Shown in pieces: positions 22,376-31,470 of a stretch of 34,320 bases of DNA. Under the pieces are notes generated by a model that was not told where the DNA came from, ran no database searches, and was given only the letters and a program-made list of their open reading frames with translations. Position numbers and translations under genes: made by a program. Positions within the stretch are counted from its first letter, which is position 1. Every line of letters starts with the position of its first letter. Location: contig JAUIEZ010000045.1 of assembly GCA_030429665.1 (NCBI GenBank), positions 1 to 34,320 on the forward strand, read 5' to 3'. The stretch is from Gammaproteobacteria bacterium (lineage in GTDB: Bacteria; Pseudomonadota; Gammaproteobacteria; Arenicellales; CAJQKF01).

Positions 22376-22447
22376 GACCACTCCGCTTAGATTGACCGGT
22401 TCAGGGGTTTCCGGGAAACGGGCGGCGTTCCCGACCCCGATTGATCG

Positions 22448-23104
22448 CTACGTTTCGCCCTTGCTGCAAAGGCCCTTTTCCACCGCCATGACCGCTGCCT
22501 CCACGCGCGAGTGTACGCCGAGCTTGCGCAGGATCGCCTTGACGTGCAGCTTGACCGTTCCGTCCGAGATATTCAGGTTTCGGGCAATGACCTTGTTGCT
22601 TTGCCCCTCCGACAGGTGACACAGGATTTCCATTTCGCGAGGCGTCAACTCGTTGAACGGCGCCGCAGGCTCGCGGCGCTCGCCCTGGTGGCCGTGCTTG
22701 ACCAGGTTGGCCAGCGCGCCGGTCAGCCCCGGTGCCACGACCGTCTTGCCGCCGACGATGTCCTGGAGGGCGACCACGAGATCGTCCGGCTCCATGTCCT
22801 TCAGCAGGTAGCCGCGTGCCCCGCTTTTCAGGCACTCGGCGAGGTCCGCCTCGTCGCTGCTGGTCGTGAGCATGACCACCGGCAAGTCGGGGTACTCGCG
22901 CGTGAACTGGCGCAGCACCTCGATGCCCGACATGTCCGGCATCCGCAGGTCGAGAAGCACGACGTCCGGCGAGTGCGCCTCGACCAGCTCCACGCCGCCC
23001 AATGGTTCACCGACCGCGGCCACGACCTTTATACCCCGGCGCTCGAGCAGGCCTTCGAGCCCGACGCGGAACAGGGCGTGGTCGTCGATGAGCAATACGT
23101 TCAT
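22448..23104 (-). CDS. NarL/LuxR-family response regulator
   Basis: The 218-residue regulator has an N-terminal receiver (IDDH, phosphoacceptor Asp52 in VVLLDLRMPDMSG, Lys in YLLKDM) and a C-terminal GerE helix-turn-helix (LTPREMEILCHLSEGQSNKVIARNLNISDGTVKLHVKAILRKLGVHSR). It begins three bases after the stop of the NarX-like kinase, so they form a pair. NarL-type paralogues are numerous, and target genes cannot be read from the sequence; pilU just downstream could be one. Confidence 0.94.
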   Translation of the reverse strand: MNVLLIDDHALFRVGLEGLLERRGIKVVAAVGEPLGGVELVEAHSPDVVLLDLRMPDMSGIEVLRQFTREYPDLPVVMLTTSSDEADLAECLKSGARGYLLKDMEPDDLVVALQDIVGGKTVVAPGLTGALANLVKHGHQGERREPAAPFNELTPREMEILCHLSEGQSNKVIARNLNISDGTVKLHVKAILRKLGVHSRVEAAVMAVEKGLCSKGET

Positions 23105-23107
23105 TAT

Positions 23108-24715
23108 CTACGGATTCGTCGCCGCCTGTGTCGCCCCGCCCGCAACGCGCGGGGCATTGTTGCCGAAGGAGAGCTCGATGCGCGTCCCTTCGCCGGCTTC
23201 GCTTTCCACCTTGAGTTCGCCGCCGATGGCCGCGGCCCTTTCACGCATGATAGACAAGCCGAAGTGATCGTCAAGTGAATCCGGCCAACCGTCGCCGCCG
23301 AAACCTTCGCCGTCATCCTCGATCAGCAGCCGGTAGGCGGGCCCGTCGCGATTCAGCAGCACCCGCACGTTCTCGGCCCGGCTGTGCTTGCGAATGTTCG
23401 ACAACGCCTCCTGGACGATGCGCACGACGTGCACTTCCCACTCCTCGGGCAGCTCGATTTCGTCCCACTGGTTCTGGAAAAACGTCTGGATACGGGATTC
23501 CTTGCGAAAACGCGAAACCGCCGCGGAAATGGCGGGAATCAAGCCGCGCCGGTGCACCGGCGCGCGAAAGTGCCGGATCAACTCGCGAAGCTCCGTATTG
23601 GCCTCCTCCAGGCTCGACTCGATACGTTCCATCTCGGTCCACACCGCCGACTCGTCGTTCCGGTGCAGGGTATCGTCGAGCACCCGTATCTGAAACCGCA
23701 AACTGGCGAGCGTCTGCGCCAGCGAATCGTGCAGTTCGTTGGCGAGCATGGCGCGTTCCTGCATGCGCGGCAGCAGGTGTGCCTCGTAGTCGAGACGTGC
23801 CTTCTCCACGGCGACGCCGAGCTGTCGGCCGATGCTGACCAGCAGCTCGCGCAGCTCCTCGGACTCGTCCAGCCGACCGCGCTCGACGAACAACAGGTAC
23901 ACGCCTTTCACTTGGTCGAGGTACTGCAGCCTCACGATCATGAGCTGCAGACCCGCCAGCTCCGGCGGCACCGATTCGCCGTGCTGCCGCAGGCGTGCCT
24001 TGACTTCGTCGATGTCGAGGTTGGCGTCGATATCGAATAGGGCCGGATGGGAGCCCGCCGCCTGCTCCACGCGCAGGAGCGGCCCGTCCAGGTTGAGGCC
24101 GGCCACCGCGCGTATCGAACCGTCGGCGTCGCGCAGGCGCACGCTCGCGGCGCGGGCGCCGACGACGTCAGCCAGCGTGTACAGGAATCGCGCGGTCAAC
24201 TGCTCAACCTCGGTGGCGTTGTTGACGCCGCTGGCGACGTCGAACAGCAGCTGCAGGGAACGCGACTTTCGCTCGATGTCGGTCTTCTGGTTCTCGAGTT
24301 CGCGTTCCTTGTCCAGCGCCAGCGCTTCGAGCCACTCGGCCGCGCGATTGATATCGTCCACCGGGCCGGCCAGTTCGTCGTCGCCACCGCCCCGGATGCG
24401 CGCCGACAGGTTTCCCTGGCGAATCTCGGCGGCCCAGCACGCCATTCGCGACAGCGGTTCGTAAAGGCAGGTCCTGACGCAGTCGACGGCGAAGTAAACG
24501 AGCACGCCGATACCGGCCAGAAGCGCCACCATGACGGCGAACGCGGCGGTCCCCACGTCTTCCGCGCGCCACAGGTAATACCCCAACGCCGCGACGGCGG
24601 CCAGCGCGCCGGATAGCGCCGCGGCGAACCAGCGCAAATGGCGGGACAGGCGGCCGGGCATCCCGAACATCGAGCGCGAACGGTGCCGCGGCGAGCTTCT
24701 CCGGGCCTCGATCAT
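23108..24715 (-). CDS. NarX-like sensor histidine kinase with GAF domain
   Basis: The 535-residue product has two adjacent transmembrane segments (about 29-49 and 56-77) separated by only a few residues. It therefore lacks the periplasmic nitrate-sensing domain of NarX. A HAMP domain (about 78-130), coiled linker, GAF-like domain (about 150-300) and HisKA_3 dimerisation domain with the phosphorylated His in ANELHDSLAQTL follow. The HATPase_c domain closes the protein (EALSNIRKHSRAENV, DDGEGF, HFGLSIMRERA). A strong AGGAGG sits 12 bases before the ATG at 24715. Signal input is probably cytoplasmic or in the membrane. It is coupled to the downstream regulator. Confidence 0.92.
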   Translation of the reverse strand: MIEARRSSPRHRSRSMFGMPGRLSRHLRWFAAALSGALAAVAALGYYLWRAEDVGTAAFAVMVALLAGIGVLVYFAVDCVRTCLYEPLSRMACWAAEIRQGNLSARIRGGGDDELAGPVDDINRAAEWLEALALDKERELENQKTDIERKSRSLQLLFDVASGVNNATEVEQLTARFLYTLADVVGARAASVRLRDADGSIRAVAGLNLDGPLLRVEQAAGSHPALFDIDANLDIDEVKARLRQHGESVPPELAGLQLMIVRLQYLDQVKGVYLLFVERGRLDESEELRELLVSIGRQLGVAVEKARLDYEAHLLPRMQERAMLANELHDSLAQTLASLRFQIRVLDDTLHRNDESAVWTEMERIESSLEEANTELRELIRHFRAPVHRRGLIPAISAAVSRFRKESRIQTFFQNQWDEIELPEEWEVHVVRIVQEALSNIRKHSRAENVRVLLNRDGPAYRLLIEDDGEGFGGDGWPDSLDDHFGLSIMRERAAAIGGELKVESEAGEGTRIELSFGNNAPRVAGGATQAATNP

Positions 24716-24744
24716 GACAAAAGTGGACCTCCTGCTAGTTAACG

Positions 24745-24756
24745 CAATTGTAATTG
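24745..24756. promoter_or_regulatory. AT-rich dyad between divergent kinase and MFS genes
   Basis: CAATTGTAATTG is a 12-base inverted repeat (CAATT, GT, AATTG) in an otherwise GC-rich 116-base divergent spacer. Read on the minus strand it includes TACAAT, a possible -10 for the kinase operon. It may also be an operator. Confidence 0.3.
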
Positions 24757-24831
24757 AAGCGGCGCCGCGACGTACGCACCGGCGTTCGCGGCGCGACCTT
24801 GTCGCGACGATCGCGAATCCTGTCTCAAAAA

Positions 24832-26202
24832 ATGACTGCGCGAACCAATCCGGAACTGGCAGAATCACGCATTCGGTCAGCCCCTCCGCCCAGGCCAAAC
24901 ACCGTGAAGGAAACCCTCAAGTCGGTTCGCGCGTTACTACTCAGTTACTGGTTGCTGATGTTGGCCACCGGGCTGTTTTCTACGCTCATCGCGGTACGCA
25001 CCGACATCGAATCGTTCTCGGTTTCCGTCACCGGCCTGGTGATGAGCTCCTACTTCCTGGGTCTGCTCCTCGGCGCCCTGTTCTCGGTGCAGCTGGTGAT
25101 CCGGGTCGGTCACATTCGCGCCTTCGCCGTGTATGCGTCGCTGATGTCCACCGCGTCCATCGTCCACGTACTCGTCATTACCCCCGAGGTCTGGATGGCG
25201 GTACGGGCGATGACCGGCTTTTGCATGGCCGGCATGGTGCTGATCACCGAGGCGTGGCTCAACGAACGAGCCGAGAACAAGGTGCGCGGTCAACTGCTGG
25301 CGCTGTACATGGCTATCGGTTACGCCGGTTCGGGCCTCGGGCAGTTCATCCTGCCCCTCGCCGACCCGGCGACGTTCCAATTGTTCGGACTGGTGTCGGT
25401 GCTGTTCTCGCTGGCGTTGATCCCGGTATTGATCACGCGCGCGCCCAGCCCGCGACCGGCCCCGCCGGAACGGCTTTCGCCATTGGCGGTATTTCGTATT
25501 TCGCCGCTGGCGACGATCGGCACGGTGATCGCCGGGATGCTCAACTCCTCGCTGTACGGCCTCGGACCGTTGTTCACGCGCCAGATCGGCCTGCCGTTGA
25601 CCGCCACGTCGACATTCATGGCGTGTGCGATCCTCGGCGGCCTGGTATTGCAGCTTCCCATCGGGCGCCTGTCGGACCGTTACGACCGACGCAAGGTGCT
25701 GTCCGCCACCAGCTTCTCGACGGCGATCGCCTGCCTTCTCGTCGTCGCCAGCGTGACCGTCGGCAACATGTGGCAGCAGGCCGCCGGCCAGGTGACCACG
25801 GGGTGGACGCTCTACCTGACCGCGGCGATCTACGGCAGCTTGTCGTTCACGCTGTACTCGCTGTGCGCCGCCCAGGCGAACGACGTGTCCGCGCCGGACA
25901 AGCTGCTTCAGACCGCCGGCGGCCTGCTGCTCGCCTACGGCTTCGGAGCGATCATCGGACCGTTGGCGGGCGGCCTCATCATGGAGAACACCGGCCCGCG
26001 CAGCCTGTTCGTCTATCTAATGGCGCTCAGCGCCGGTCTCGGCTTCTACGGCCTGTACCGCATGCGCGTGCGGCGACCCGGCAAGCGCAAGCGCGTGTTC
26101 GTGCCCAAGCCCGAAACCCTCTACTCGCCCGAGACGCTGTACAACTCGGCGCGCGACCAGACCGACCGGGACATCGCCCGCGTGGCTTCGTTCAAGCGCT
26201 AG
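24832..26202 (+). CDS. MFS transporter (YcaD-like)
   Basis: Major facilitator superfamily protein of 456 residues from the ATG at 24832; a GTG at 24904, nearer the first membrane segment, is an alternative giving 432 residues. About twelve hydrophobic segments are visible. Family motif A appears as GRLSDRYDRRKVL between the sixth and ninth helices. The N-terminal half has FSVSVTGLVMSSYFLGLLLGA and TEAWLNERAENKVRGQLLALYM, which resembles the YcaD/YfkF group of uncharacterised exporters. The hydrophilic C-terminus ends DRDIARVASFKR. It is divergent from the NarX-like kinase. The substrate is unknown. It overlaps the convergent phosphopantetheinyl transferase gene by 11 bases. Confidence 0.88.
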   Translation: MTARTNPELAESRIRSAPPPRPNTVKETLKSVRALLLSYWLLMLATGLFSTLIAVRTDIESFSVSVTGLVMSSYFLGLLLGALFSVQLVIRVGHIRAFAVYASLMSTASIVHVLVITPEVWMAVRAMTGFCMAGMVLITEAWLNERAENKVRGQLLALYMAIGYAGSGLGQFILPLADPATFQLFGLVSVLFSLALIPVLITRAPSPRPAPPERLSPLAVFRISPLATIGTVIAGMLNSSLYGLGPLFTRQIGLPLTATSTFMACAILGGLVLQLPIGRLSDRYDRRKVLSATSFSTAIACLLVVASVTVGNMWQQAAGQVTTGWTLYLTAAIYGSLSFTLYSLCAAQANDVSAPDKLLQTAGGLLLAYGFGAIIGPLAGGLIMENTGPRSLFVYLMALSAGLGFYGLYRMRVRRPGKRKRVFVPKPETLYSPETLYNSARDQTDRDIARVASFKR

Positions 26203-26956
26203 GACAAGAGTCGAACTCGACGCTGTAGGTCTCGAGTTCGAATTCGGCCGACGCGGCGACAACGCAGGCGATACCGGGAAACGGCGGCCGGAACTGGGCG
26301 AGGGCGTGGGCGCTGCCGTTGTCGCCGCGAACGACATATCTCGGCTCGCCGAAGTCCTCGCACAGCGTCACTTCCGCCATCGGGTAGCGCACACCCACGC
26401 CCAGCGCCTTGCCGTAGGCCTCCTTGCGCGTCCAGCTCGCGAGAAACGCCTCCTCGCGGCGGTGCTCGGGAATTCGCTCGAACGCGGCGAACTCCACGGA
26501 CGTAAGCTTTCGTTGCGCGAGCCGCACGTATCGCGTGGGGCGCGGCAGTTTCTCAAGGTCCACGCCAACCTCGACGCCGCGCGAGAACGCGTACACCAGG
26601 CAGCCGTGGGAATCCGTGTAATTGAAAAAAAAATCGCGGTGCGCCGGGTCGGCGAGGTATGGCTTGCCGATTTCCCCGACCCGGAGTCGCACCGCGCCGG
26701 GTTCCACGCCCATGTATCGCCCCAGCAGTTCCTTGAGCAGGCCGCGGCCGGCCACCCAGCGATTGCGGTGATCATCGAACTTCAGGCGCCTCGCGCGCCG
26801 TGCCTCCGCCTCGGACAGCAACGCCCAGCGGTCCGCGCCGCAGACGATTTCTTCCGGCAACCGCACGGCCACCAGGTGCACGACGCCGCGGGCCAGGCAG
26901 GGCCTGGCGTCAAGCGGCGGCCATTGAAAATCGAGGGCCGCGGCCTCGCCCGTCAA
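26192..26956 (-). CDS. 4'-phosphopantetheinyl transferase, Sfp type
   Basis: Transfers phosphopantetheine from CoA to carrier proteins of fatty-acid, polyketide or peptide synthesis. The product is 254 residues from a TTG at 26956; no nearer ATG fits the conserved N-terminus. Motifs: GRGLLKELLGRY, GKPY (97-100), FNYTDSHG (111-118), VGVDLE (130-135) and WTRKEAYGKALG (175-186), which carry the magnesium- and CoA-binding residues. A run of nine identical bases (26625-26633, A on the plus strand) encodes part of FFF before FNYTDSHG. No carrier-protein or megasynthase gene is in the window. It ends convergently with the MFS gene. Confidence 0.9.
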   Translation of the reverse strand: MTGEAAALDFQWPPLDARPCLARGVVHLVAVRLPEEIVCGADRWALLSEAEARRARRLKFDDHRNRWVAGRGLLKELLGRYMGVEPGAVRLRVGEIGKPYLADPAHRDFFFNYTDSHGCLVYAFSRGVEVGVDLEKLPRPTRYVRLAQRKLTSVEFAAFERIPEHRREEAFLASWTRKEAYGKALGVGVRYPMAEVTLCEDFGEPRYVVRGDNGSAHALAQFRPPFPGIACVVAASAEFELETYSVEFDSCPSA

Positions 26957-26984
26957 CGCGATGATCCCGGCACGGATCGTTCGG

Positions 26985-27329
26985 TCATGCCGCGTCGAGC
27001 AGCGCGTCGGTTCGCGCGGCCATGATGAAGTCGTTGCGATGAAGACCGCGGATCTTGTGACTCCACCAGGTCACCGTGACGCGACTCCATTCCACCAGGA
27101 TGGCCGGATGGTGACCCTCCTCCTCGGCGATGGCACCGACGCGATTGGCGAAGTCCAACGCCTCGACGAAATTGCGGAACTTGTAGGCGCGCTCGAGCTG
27201 CATGACGCCGTCTCGCGTCTGCACGCCCCAATCCGGAATCTCGCCGATCAGGGATTTCAGTTCCTCGTCGCCGACCTTGGGCGCGTCGGCCCGGCAAGCC
27301 TCGCAATGCATCTGACTTAATCCGCTCAT
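26985..27329 (-). CDS. Pterin-4a-carbinolamine dehydratase (PhhB-like)
   Basis: Dehydrates 4a-hydroxytetrahydrobiopterin, recycling the cofactor of phenylalanine hydroxylase. The product is 114 residues from the ATG at 27329, with AGGAG seven bases upstream. The family signature [21 protein letters not shown] is complete except that its exact active-site geometry cannot be judged here. HCEAC near the N-terminus is typical of bacterial members. A phenylalanine hydroxylase gene is not adjacent, so a broader pterin role is possible. It lies between the transporter and the transferase on the same strand. Confidence 0.94.
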   Translation of the reverse strand: MSGLSQMHCEACRADAPKVGDEELKSLIGEIPDWGVQTRDGVMQLERAYKFRNFVEALDFANRVGAIAEEEGHHPAILVEWSRVTVTWWSHKIRGLHRNDFIMAARTDALLDAA

Positions 27330-27399
27330 CGCGTTACTCCTGGTCTGTGGTTGTACGGGCCCGACGATCCGGCGCGAATCCCCGGGAACACGCGCCGGA

Positions 27400-28887
27400 T
27401 CAGCCGCCGGGAAGCCAGGCGAGCAATCCGCTCGCTGCAACGGTCGAGATTACCGCGATTGAAACCACGTTGAACACCACGCCGACGCGGGCCATGTCGC
27501 GAATTGCCAACCTGCCCGAACCGAACACCACGGCATTGGGCGGCGTGGCCACGGGCAGCATGAAGGCGCAGCTGGCGGCGAGCGCCGCCGGAACCGCCAA
27601 CGCGGTCGGCGATGCGCCCTGGGCAACCGCCAGGCTCGCCACGATAGGCAGGAACGCCGCCGTGGTGGCGGTGTTGCTCATGACCTCGGTGGCGAAGACG
27701 ATGAGAAACACGCAGGCGAGAACGACGAGCCACCAGGGCAGCGCGCCGGCACCGGCCAATAACTCGCCGAGACGCGCGGCCAGGCCGGTGTCGTCCACGG
27801 CGCCGGCCAGACTCAGTCCACCGCCGAACAGCAACAGGACGCCCCAGGGCAGCTTCCTGGCGTCCTCCCAGTCCAGGACATTGACGCCGCGCTGTGGATC
27901 GACGGGCACCGCGAACAACAATAGCGCCACGCCGATGGCGATGCCGGCGTCGCTGAGCTTCAACCATGGCAGCATCGCGTTGAGCGGGCCGCGCAAGGTC
28001 CACAGCATCGCGGCGAGCGCGAACCCGGCCAGCGCCAACCGCTCGCCGCGGTCCATGCGGCCAAGCGCGTGGCGGCGTGCCTCGATCACCGTGGCGACGC
28101 CCTTAAGCGGCGCATTCGACAGCCTGAACAGCATGGCAAGCAGCCACCACGACAAGGCCAGCATGAATGCCGAAAGCGGCAGCGCGAACAGCATCCAGCC
28201 GGCGAAACCGATCACGATGTCGTGTTCGCGCGAAAGATAGGCCGCGAGCATGGCGTTGGGCGGCGTTCCGATGAGCGTGGCGATCCCGCCGATGCCGCAG
28301 GCATAAGCGATGCCCAGCAACAGCGCGCGTTCAAAGCGCCGGCGAAACGCGCCACCGGCGTCGCTGTCGTCGACAATGGCCAGCACCGACAGCGCGATCG
28401 GCAACATCATCACCGCCGTGGTGGTGTTGCTGATCCACATCGAGAGAAACGCGCAGGCGAGCATGAAGCCGCCCAACAGCGCGCGCGGCCCGGTCCCCGT
28501 CCAGGACAACAAGCCAAGCGCTATTCGCCGGTGCAGGCCCCAGCGCTGGATCGCCTGGGCAATCATGAAGCCGCCAAGAAACAGGAAGATCAACGGATCG
28601 GCGTACGGCGCGGCCGTGGTGCGCAGGTCGGCGATCTCCAGCACCGGGAACAGCACCAGCGGCACGAGCGCGGTGGCGTATACCGGGATCGCCTCGCTGA
28701 TCCACCAACAGACCATCAGCGCGACACAACCGAGCACCCACCAGGCGCCGTTCGACCACCCCGTCGGGGCGGGCAGGAGGATTACCGCGACCAGCAACCC
28801 GATCCCGGCGACAAGTCCGGCGACACGGGTTGCCGCGCTCGTGCTGGCAGGTTGGCCCTCGCCACCGTCCTGGTTCAAATGCTGCAT
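27400..28887 (-). CDS. DASS-family anion transporter (SLC13-like)
   Basis: Inner-membrane sodium-coupled or exchange carrier for di- and tricarboxylates or sulfate. The product is 495 residues from the ATG at 28887; a GTG at 28929 would add 14. The two pseudo-symmetric substrate/ion sites are visible as [11 protein letters not shown] and [11 protein letters not shown]. They are followed by GTPPNAML and ATPPNAVVF respectively, with about a dozen hydrophobic helices. The substrate cannot be fixed from the motif; C4-dicarboxylate is the usual guess. It is divergent from the dimethylglycine-dehydrogenase-like gene with 163 bases between them. Confidence 0.9.
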   Translation of the reverse strand: MQHLNQDGGEGQPASTSAATRVAGLVAGIGLLVAVILLPAPTGWSNGAWWVLGCVALMVCWWISEAIPVYATALVPLVLFPVLEIADLRTTAAPYADPLIFLFLGGFMIAQAIQRWGLHRRIALGLLSWTGTGPRALLGGFMLACAFLSMWISNTTTAVMMLPIALSVLAIVDDSDAGGAFRRRFERALLLGIAYACGIGGIATLIGTPPNAMLAAYLSREHDIVIGFAGWMLFALPLSAFMLALSWWLLAMLFRLSNAPLKGVATVIEARRHALGRMDRGERLALAGFALAAMLWTLRGPLNAMLPWLKLSDAGIAIGVALLLFAVPVDPQRGVNVLDWEDARKLPWGVLLLFGGGLSLAGAVDDTGLAARLGELLAGAGALPWWLVVLACVFLIVFATEVMSNTATTAAFLPIVASLAVAQGASPTALAVPAALAASCAFMLPVATPPNAVVFGSGRLAIRDMARVGVVFNVVSIAVISTVAASGLLAWLPGG

Positions 28888-29050
28888 CGGCTCGCCATTC
28901 GTTGGAAACTGGCGACGCGGTCGGTGCACAATGCGTCGCGCCCGTGCCGTCTCCGCGACCGCGTCCCGTTTAGGGTAGCATCGCCGTTACGGCGCCCGGC
29001 ACGACCGGGATCAATGTTTCACCACCAACCAGGGGGCGTGACGCGACACC

Positions 29051-31468
29051 ATGAAAACCCATGCTCGAGCCGTCGTCATCGGCGGCGGCGTTGTCGGCTG
29101 CAGCGTGCTCTACCATCTCACCCGCATGGGCTGGACCGACGTCGTGCTGGTGGAACGGTCGGAATTGACCTCGGGGTCGACCTGGCACGCCGCCGGCGGC
29201 TTCCACACGCTCAACGCCGACACCAACATGGCGGCGCTGCAGGGCTATACCATCCGCCTGTACCGGGAACTCGAGGAGATCTCGGGTCAATCCTGCGGGC
29301 TGCACCACGTCGGCGGCCTTACCCTGGCCGGATCGCCCGAACGCATGGATTTTCTCAAGGCCGAACGCGCCAAGCACCGTTACATGGGACTGGACACCGA
29401 GATCGTCGGGCCGGACGACATCGCGCGGCTGTCCCCGATCACCAACACCGAGGGCGTCCTGGGCGCGCTCTACGATCCGTTGGACGGTCACCTCGATCCC
29501 GCCGGCACCACGCATGCATACGCCCGCGCGGCGCGCATGAACGGCGCCGAAATCGTGCTGCGCAACCCCGTCGTCGAGACACGCCGCGCGAACGGACAAT
29601 GGCACGTGGTCACGCGCGACGGCACCATCGTCGCCGAGCACCTCGTCAACGCCGCTGGCCTGTGGGCCCGGGAAGTGGGCGAGATGGCGGGCGTGGCACT
29701 GCCGCTGCACCCGATGGAGCATCAGTACCTCGTGACCGAGGACATACCCGAGGTCTACGAGCACGGCAGCGAACTGCCCCATGTCATGGACCCCGAGGGA
29801 GAGAGCTACCTGCGCCAGGAGGGACGCGGTCTGGTGATCGGTTTCTACGAGCAGCGGTGCGACCCGTGGGGCGTCGACGGCACGCCGGCGGAGTTCGGTC
29901 ACGAGCTGTTGCCCGACAACCTCGAACGCATCGGCGATGCGCTCGAGTTCGCGTTTCGCCGCTACCCGGTGCTCTCCCGCGCCGGCATCAAGCAGGTGAT
30001 CAACGGACCGTTCACCTTCGCGCCGGACGGCAACCCGTTGGTCGGACCGGTGCCGGGGCTGGTGAACTACTGGTGCGCCTGCGCGGTCATGGCGGGGTTC
30101 AGCCAGGGGGGCGGCGTGGGACTGACCCTGGCCGAGTGGATGGTGGGCGGAGAGCCTTCCCGTGACGTCTTCGCCATGGACGTCGCCCGTTTCGGCGACT
30201 TCGCCACGCGGCCGTGGACCCGGGAGAAGGTTCGCGAAAACTACCAGCGGCGGTTCTCGATATCCTATCCCAACGAGGAACTGCCCGTCGGGCGCCCGCT
30301 GAACACCACGCCCGCCTACGGGATCTGGAAGGCGCGGCGCGCGGTGTTCGGATCAGGCTACGGGCTGGAGCACGTCAACTACTTCGCCGGCGAGGGCGAG
30401 CCGCTCTACGAGACGCCCAGTTTTCGCCGCTCCAACGCCTTCGACGCGATTGGCGGGGAGTGCCGCGCGGTGCGCACCGCCGTGGGCATCAACGAGATAC
30501 ACAATTTTGCCAAGTACGAGATCCAGGGCCCCGGCGCGGCAGCATGGCTGGACCGGCTCATGGCCGGTCGCGTGCCGGCGGTGGGTCGTATTTCACTGGC
30601 TCCCATGCTCAGCCGCGCGGGACGGATCATCGGCGATTTCACCCTGTCTCGCCTCGACGACGAGCGCTTCCAGGTTACCGCGTCCTACGGCGCGCAGGCG
30701 TTTCACCAGCGCTGGTTTCAGCAGCACCTGCCGGACGACGGCAGCGTATCGGTTCGCAACCGATCGCTCGAGTTGCTCGGTTTCCAGATCGCCGGCCCCA
30801 ACGCGCGGACCCTCCTGTCTCGCCTGACGACGGCCGACGTTTCCGCCGAGGCATTCCCGTTCCTGGCGGTGAAGCCCATGGAAGTCGGCCTGTGCCAGGC
30901 GCGGGTGCAAAGGGTGACCTATACCGGCGATCTGGGCTACGAGATCTACGTGCCGGCGGCGCAGCAGTTGATGCTGTACCGGGCGCTGGAGGAGGCCGGG
31001 ACCGATCTCGGCCTGGCGCCGTTCGGCATGCGCGCCATGATGAGCCTGCGCCTGGAAAAGTCTTTCGGCTCGTGGCTGCGGGAATTTCGGCCCGATTTCG
31101 TACCCGCCGAAACGCTCGTGGACCGGTTCGTCGCCTACGACAAGCCGGTCGATTTCATCGGCCGCGACGAAGCGGCCGCCGCACGCGGCGGCGAAGCGGC
31201 GCGCACCCAGCAGGTATTCGTCGTCGATGCCTCTGACGCCGACGCATTCGGCGACGAGCCGCTCTGGCACGACGGCCGGGTGGTCGGATACGTCACTTCA
31301 GGCGGCTATGCCCACCACGCGGGCGCTTCCGTGGCCATCGCGATCCTGCCGGCGAAACTGGCCGTCCCCGGACTCGAAGTCGACATCGAGATACTCGGCG
31401 AGAAACGCCGGGCGCGCATGATCGACGAGCCCCTGTTCGATCCACGCGCGCTGCGCATGCGAGGATAG
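29051..31468 (+). CDS. Dimethylglycine/sarcosine dehydrogenase-like flavoenzyme
   Basis: The 805-residue product has the two-part layout of dimethylglycine and sarcosine dehydrogenases. Residues 1 to about 400 form a DAO-type FAD domain with GGGVVG (11-16), Glu35 for ribose binding and STWHAAGG. His46 in that motif is the candidate covalent flavin site. Residues about 430-800 form a GcvT-like folate-binding domain (NEIHNFAKYEIQGPGA, YTGDLGYEIYVP, MSLRLEKSFGSW, GYVTSGGYAHHAGASVAIA). Such enzymes oxidatively demethylate N-methyl amines and pass the one-carbon unit to tetrahydrofolate. Betaine or choline catabolism is the usual context, but no such genes are alongside. It is transcribed alone and ends two bases from the convergent neighbour. 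Confidence 0.9.
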   Translation: MKTHARAVVIGGGVVGCSVLYHLTRMGWTDVVLVERSELTSGSTWHAAGGFHTLNADTNMAALQGYTIRLYRELEEISGQSCGLHHVGGLTLAGSPERMDFLKAERAKHRYMGLDTEIVGPDDIARLSPITNTEGVLGALYDPLDGHLDPAGTTHAYARAARMNGAEIVLRNPVVETRRANGQWHVVTRDGTIVAEHLVNAAGLWAREVGEMAGVALPLHPMEHQYLVTEDIPEVYEHGSELPHVMDPEGESYLRQEGRGLVIGFYEQRCDPWGVDGTPAEFGHELLPDNLERIGDALEFAFRRYPVLSRAGIKQVINGPFTFAPDGNPLVGPVPGLVNYWCACAVMAGFSQGGGVGLTLAEWMVGGEPSRDVFAMDVARFGDFATRPWTREKVRENYQRRFSISYPNEELPVGRPLNTTPAYGIWKARRAVFGSGYGLEHVNYFAGEGEPLYETPSFRRSNAFDAIGGECRAVRTAVGINEIHNFAKYEIQGPGAAAWLDRLMAGRVPAVGRISLAPMLSRAGRIIGDFTLSRLDDERFQVTASYGAQAFHQRWFQQHLPDDGSVSVRNRSLELLGFQIAGPNARTLLSRLTTADVSAEAFPFLAVKPMEVGLCQARVQRVTYTGDLGYEIYVPAAQQLMLYRALEEAGTDLGLAPFGMRAMMSLRLEKSFGSWLREFRPDFVPAETLVDRFVAYDKPVDFIGRDEAAAARGGEAARTQQVFVVDASDADAFGDEPLWHDGRVVGYVTSGGYAHHAGASVAIAILPAKLAVPGLEVDIEILGEKRRARMIDEPLFDPRALRMRG

Positions 31469-31470
31469 GT

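Noticed and set aside
24714..26228. 504-codon plus-strand frame overlapping the MFS gene
   Set aside because: Different frame from the MFS protein, Arg/Pro-rich, without hydrophobic helices or motifs.
27347..28240. Plus-strand frame opposite the DASS transporter, starting in the spacer
   Set aside because: Ala/Thr/Asn-rich antisense product; the transporter motifs on the other strand explain the region.
28069..30165. 698-codon plus-strand frame overlapping the DASS and flavoenzyme genes
   Set aside because: Runs out of frame through two genes with strong motifs; Arg/Gly-rich product with no family.
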